In this document: positions 63,804 to 64,000 of the stretch, in pieces
Layout of the letters: the number at the start of each line of letters is the position of its first letter
Numbering within the stretch: position 1 is the first letter of the stretch
Source of the DNA: Bifidobacterium catenulatum PV20-2
Lineage (GTDB): Bacteria; Actinomycetota; Actinomycetes; Actinomycetales; Bifidobacteriaceae
NCBI RefSeq assembly: GCF_000800455.1
Contig: NZ_CP007456.1
Coordinates: forward strand, 1,674,001-1,738,000
Reading direction: 5' to 3'
Length of the DNA stretch: 64,000 nucleotides
Notes under the pieces: model-generated
The model's database searches: none
The model's input: the letters and a program-made list of their open reading frames with translations, nothing else
Told to the model about the DNA's origin: nothing
Program-made: the position numbers and the translations under genes

Positions 63804-64000
63804 CTACTTGGTGAGTTCAGCGTATTCGGCAAGCATGTATTCGAAGATCCGCTTGCCATCGGCACCCAGTAGCACCGACATGCTGTTGATCGGCATGGAG
63901 TCGAGGAACAGACGGGTCATGTCATTGTCGGGCATGATCGGCATGAGGCCGGCTTCACCTTCGGCACGCAGCTTCTCGAGCACCTTGGAGCCGAGCGGAT
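63804..64000 (-). CDS. C-terminal end of an unidentified protein, 5' part outside window
   Basis: The last 64 residues up to a TAG stop, including EKLRAEGEAGLMPIMPDND, LFLDSMPINSMSVLLGADG and the end YMLAEYAELTK. Mixed helix pattern without a signature I recognise. Codon use is that of a normal chromosomal gene and a terminator hairpin follows. Confidence 0.75.
   Translation of the reverse strand, partial: PLGSKVLEKLRAEGEAGLMPIMPDNDMTRLFLDSMPINSMSVLLGADGKRIFEYMLAEYAELTK

Overview
The window reads as a chromosomal segment of a Bifidobacterium. Actinobacterial markers include DUF3052, DUF3107, a DivIVA-repeat protein, a YlbL-type protease, a DUF2342-type metalloprotease gene, a UvrD-like helicase and a T-box-controlled ileS. 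The fructan-uptake/GH32 pair under LacI control and the fairly high G+C with clear Shine-Dalgarno sites fit Bifidobacterium. The species cannot be fixed from the sequence alone.

Layout. 1-2.7 kb: tRNA-dihydrouridine synthase (cut by the window edge) and glycyl-tRNA synthetase. 3-5.7 kb: thiamine operon behind a TPP riboswitch (thiM, a truncated thiE-like gene, thiD, a thiamine-binding DUF77/MTH1187-type gene). 5.7-10.2 kb: LacI regulator, sugar/H+ symporter and beta-fructofuranosidase, with a nested palindromic operator on the promoter. 10.2-14 kb: ThiX/ThiY-like pyrimidine uptake genes with an unclassified structured leader, then a nucleoside hydrolase with unusual Ser-rich insertions. 14-21.6 kb: uppS, recO, a membrane hydrolase, ispG, dxr and a DivIVA-like protein. 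21.8-28.8 kb: tRNA-Val and a conserved actinobacterial cluster (DUF3052, YlbL protease, metalloprotease, helicase, pseudokinase-like protein, DUF3107). 29-39 kb: PHP phosphoesterase, VKOR, dapF, murI, an oligopeptide-binding lipoprotein, isoaspartyl peptidase, patatin, LysR regulator and a MalY-type C-S lyase. A 174-bp copy of the patatin gene 3' end lies 3.9 kb upstream of the intact gene.

39.2-53.3 kb is the accessory centre: a small toxin-antitoxin-like pair and Xre regulator, a 44-repeat CRISPR array, and a type I-C cas locus (cas2, cas1, cas4, cas7, cas8c, cas5c, cas3), all read leftward. Two things stand out. (1) In the cas5-cas3 gap there is a solitary degenerate CRISPR repeat on the opposite strand. 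It is followed by a spacer-like segment whose first 17 nt match, at 15 positions, the cas5 promoter directly next to a TTC PAM, and then by a strong hairpin. This looks like a crRNA-like RNA that would guide Cascade to repress its own operon. (2) A 1358-bp IS256/IS1249-type element with perfect 27-bp ends and an 8-bp target duplication sits exactly between the cas3 start codon and its original Shine-Dalgarno site. Cas3 is therefore probably off while Cascade, under its own promoter, may still be made.

53.8-64 kb: ileS with a translational T-box leader, a second LacI-family regulator with an auto-operator, a probable leaderless small basic protein, a heterodimeric ABC exporter with its MarR regulator, and the 3' end of an unidentified gene.
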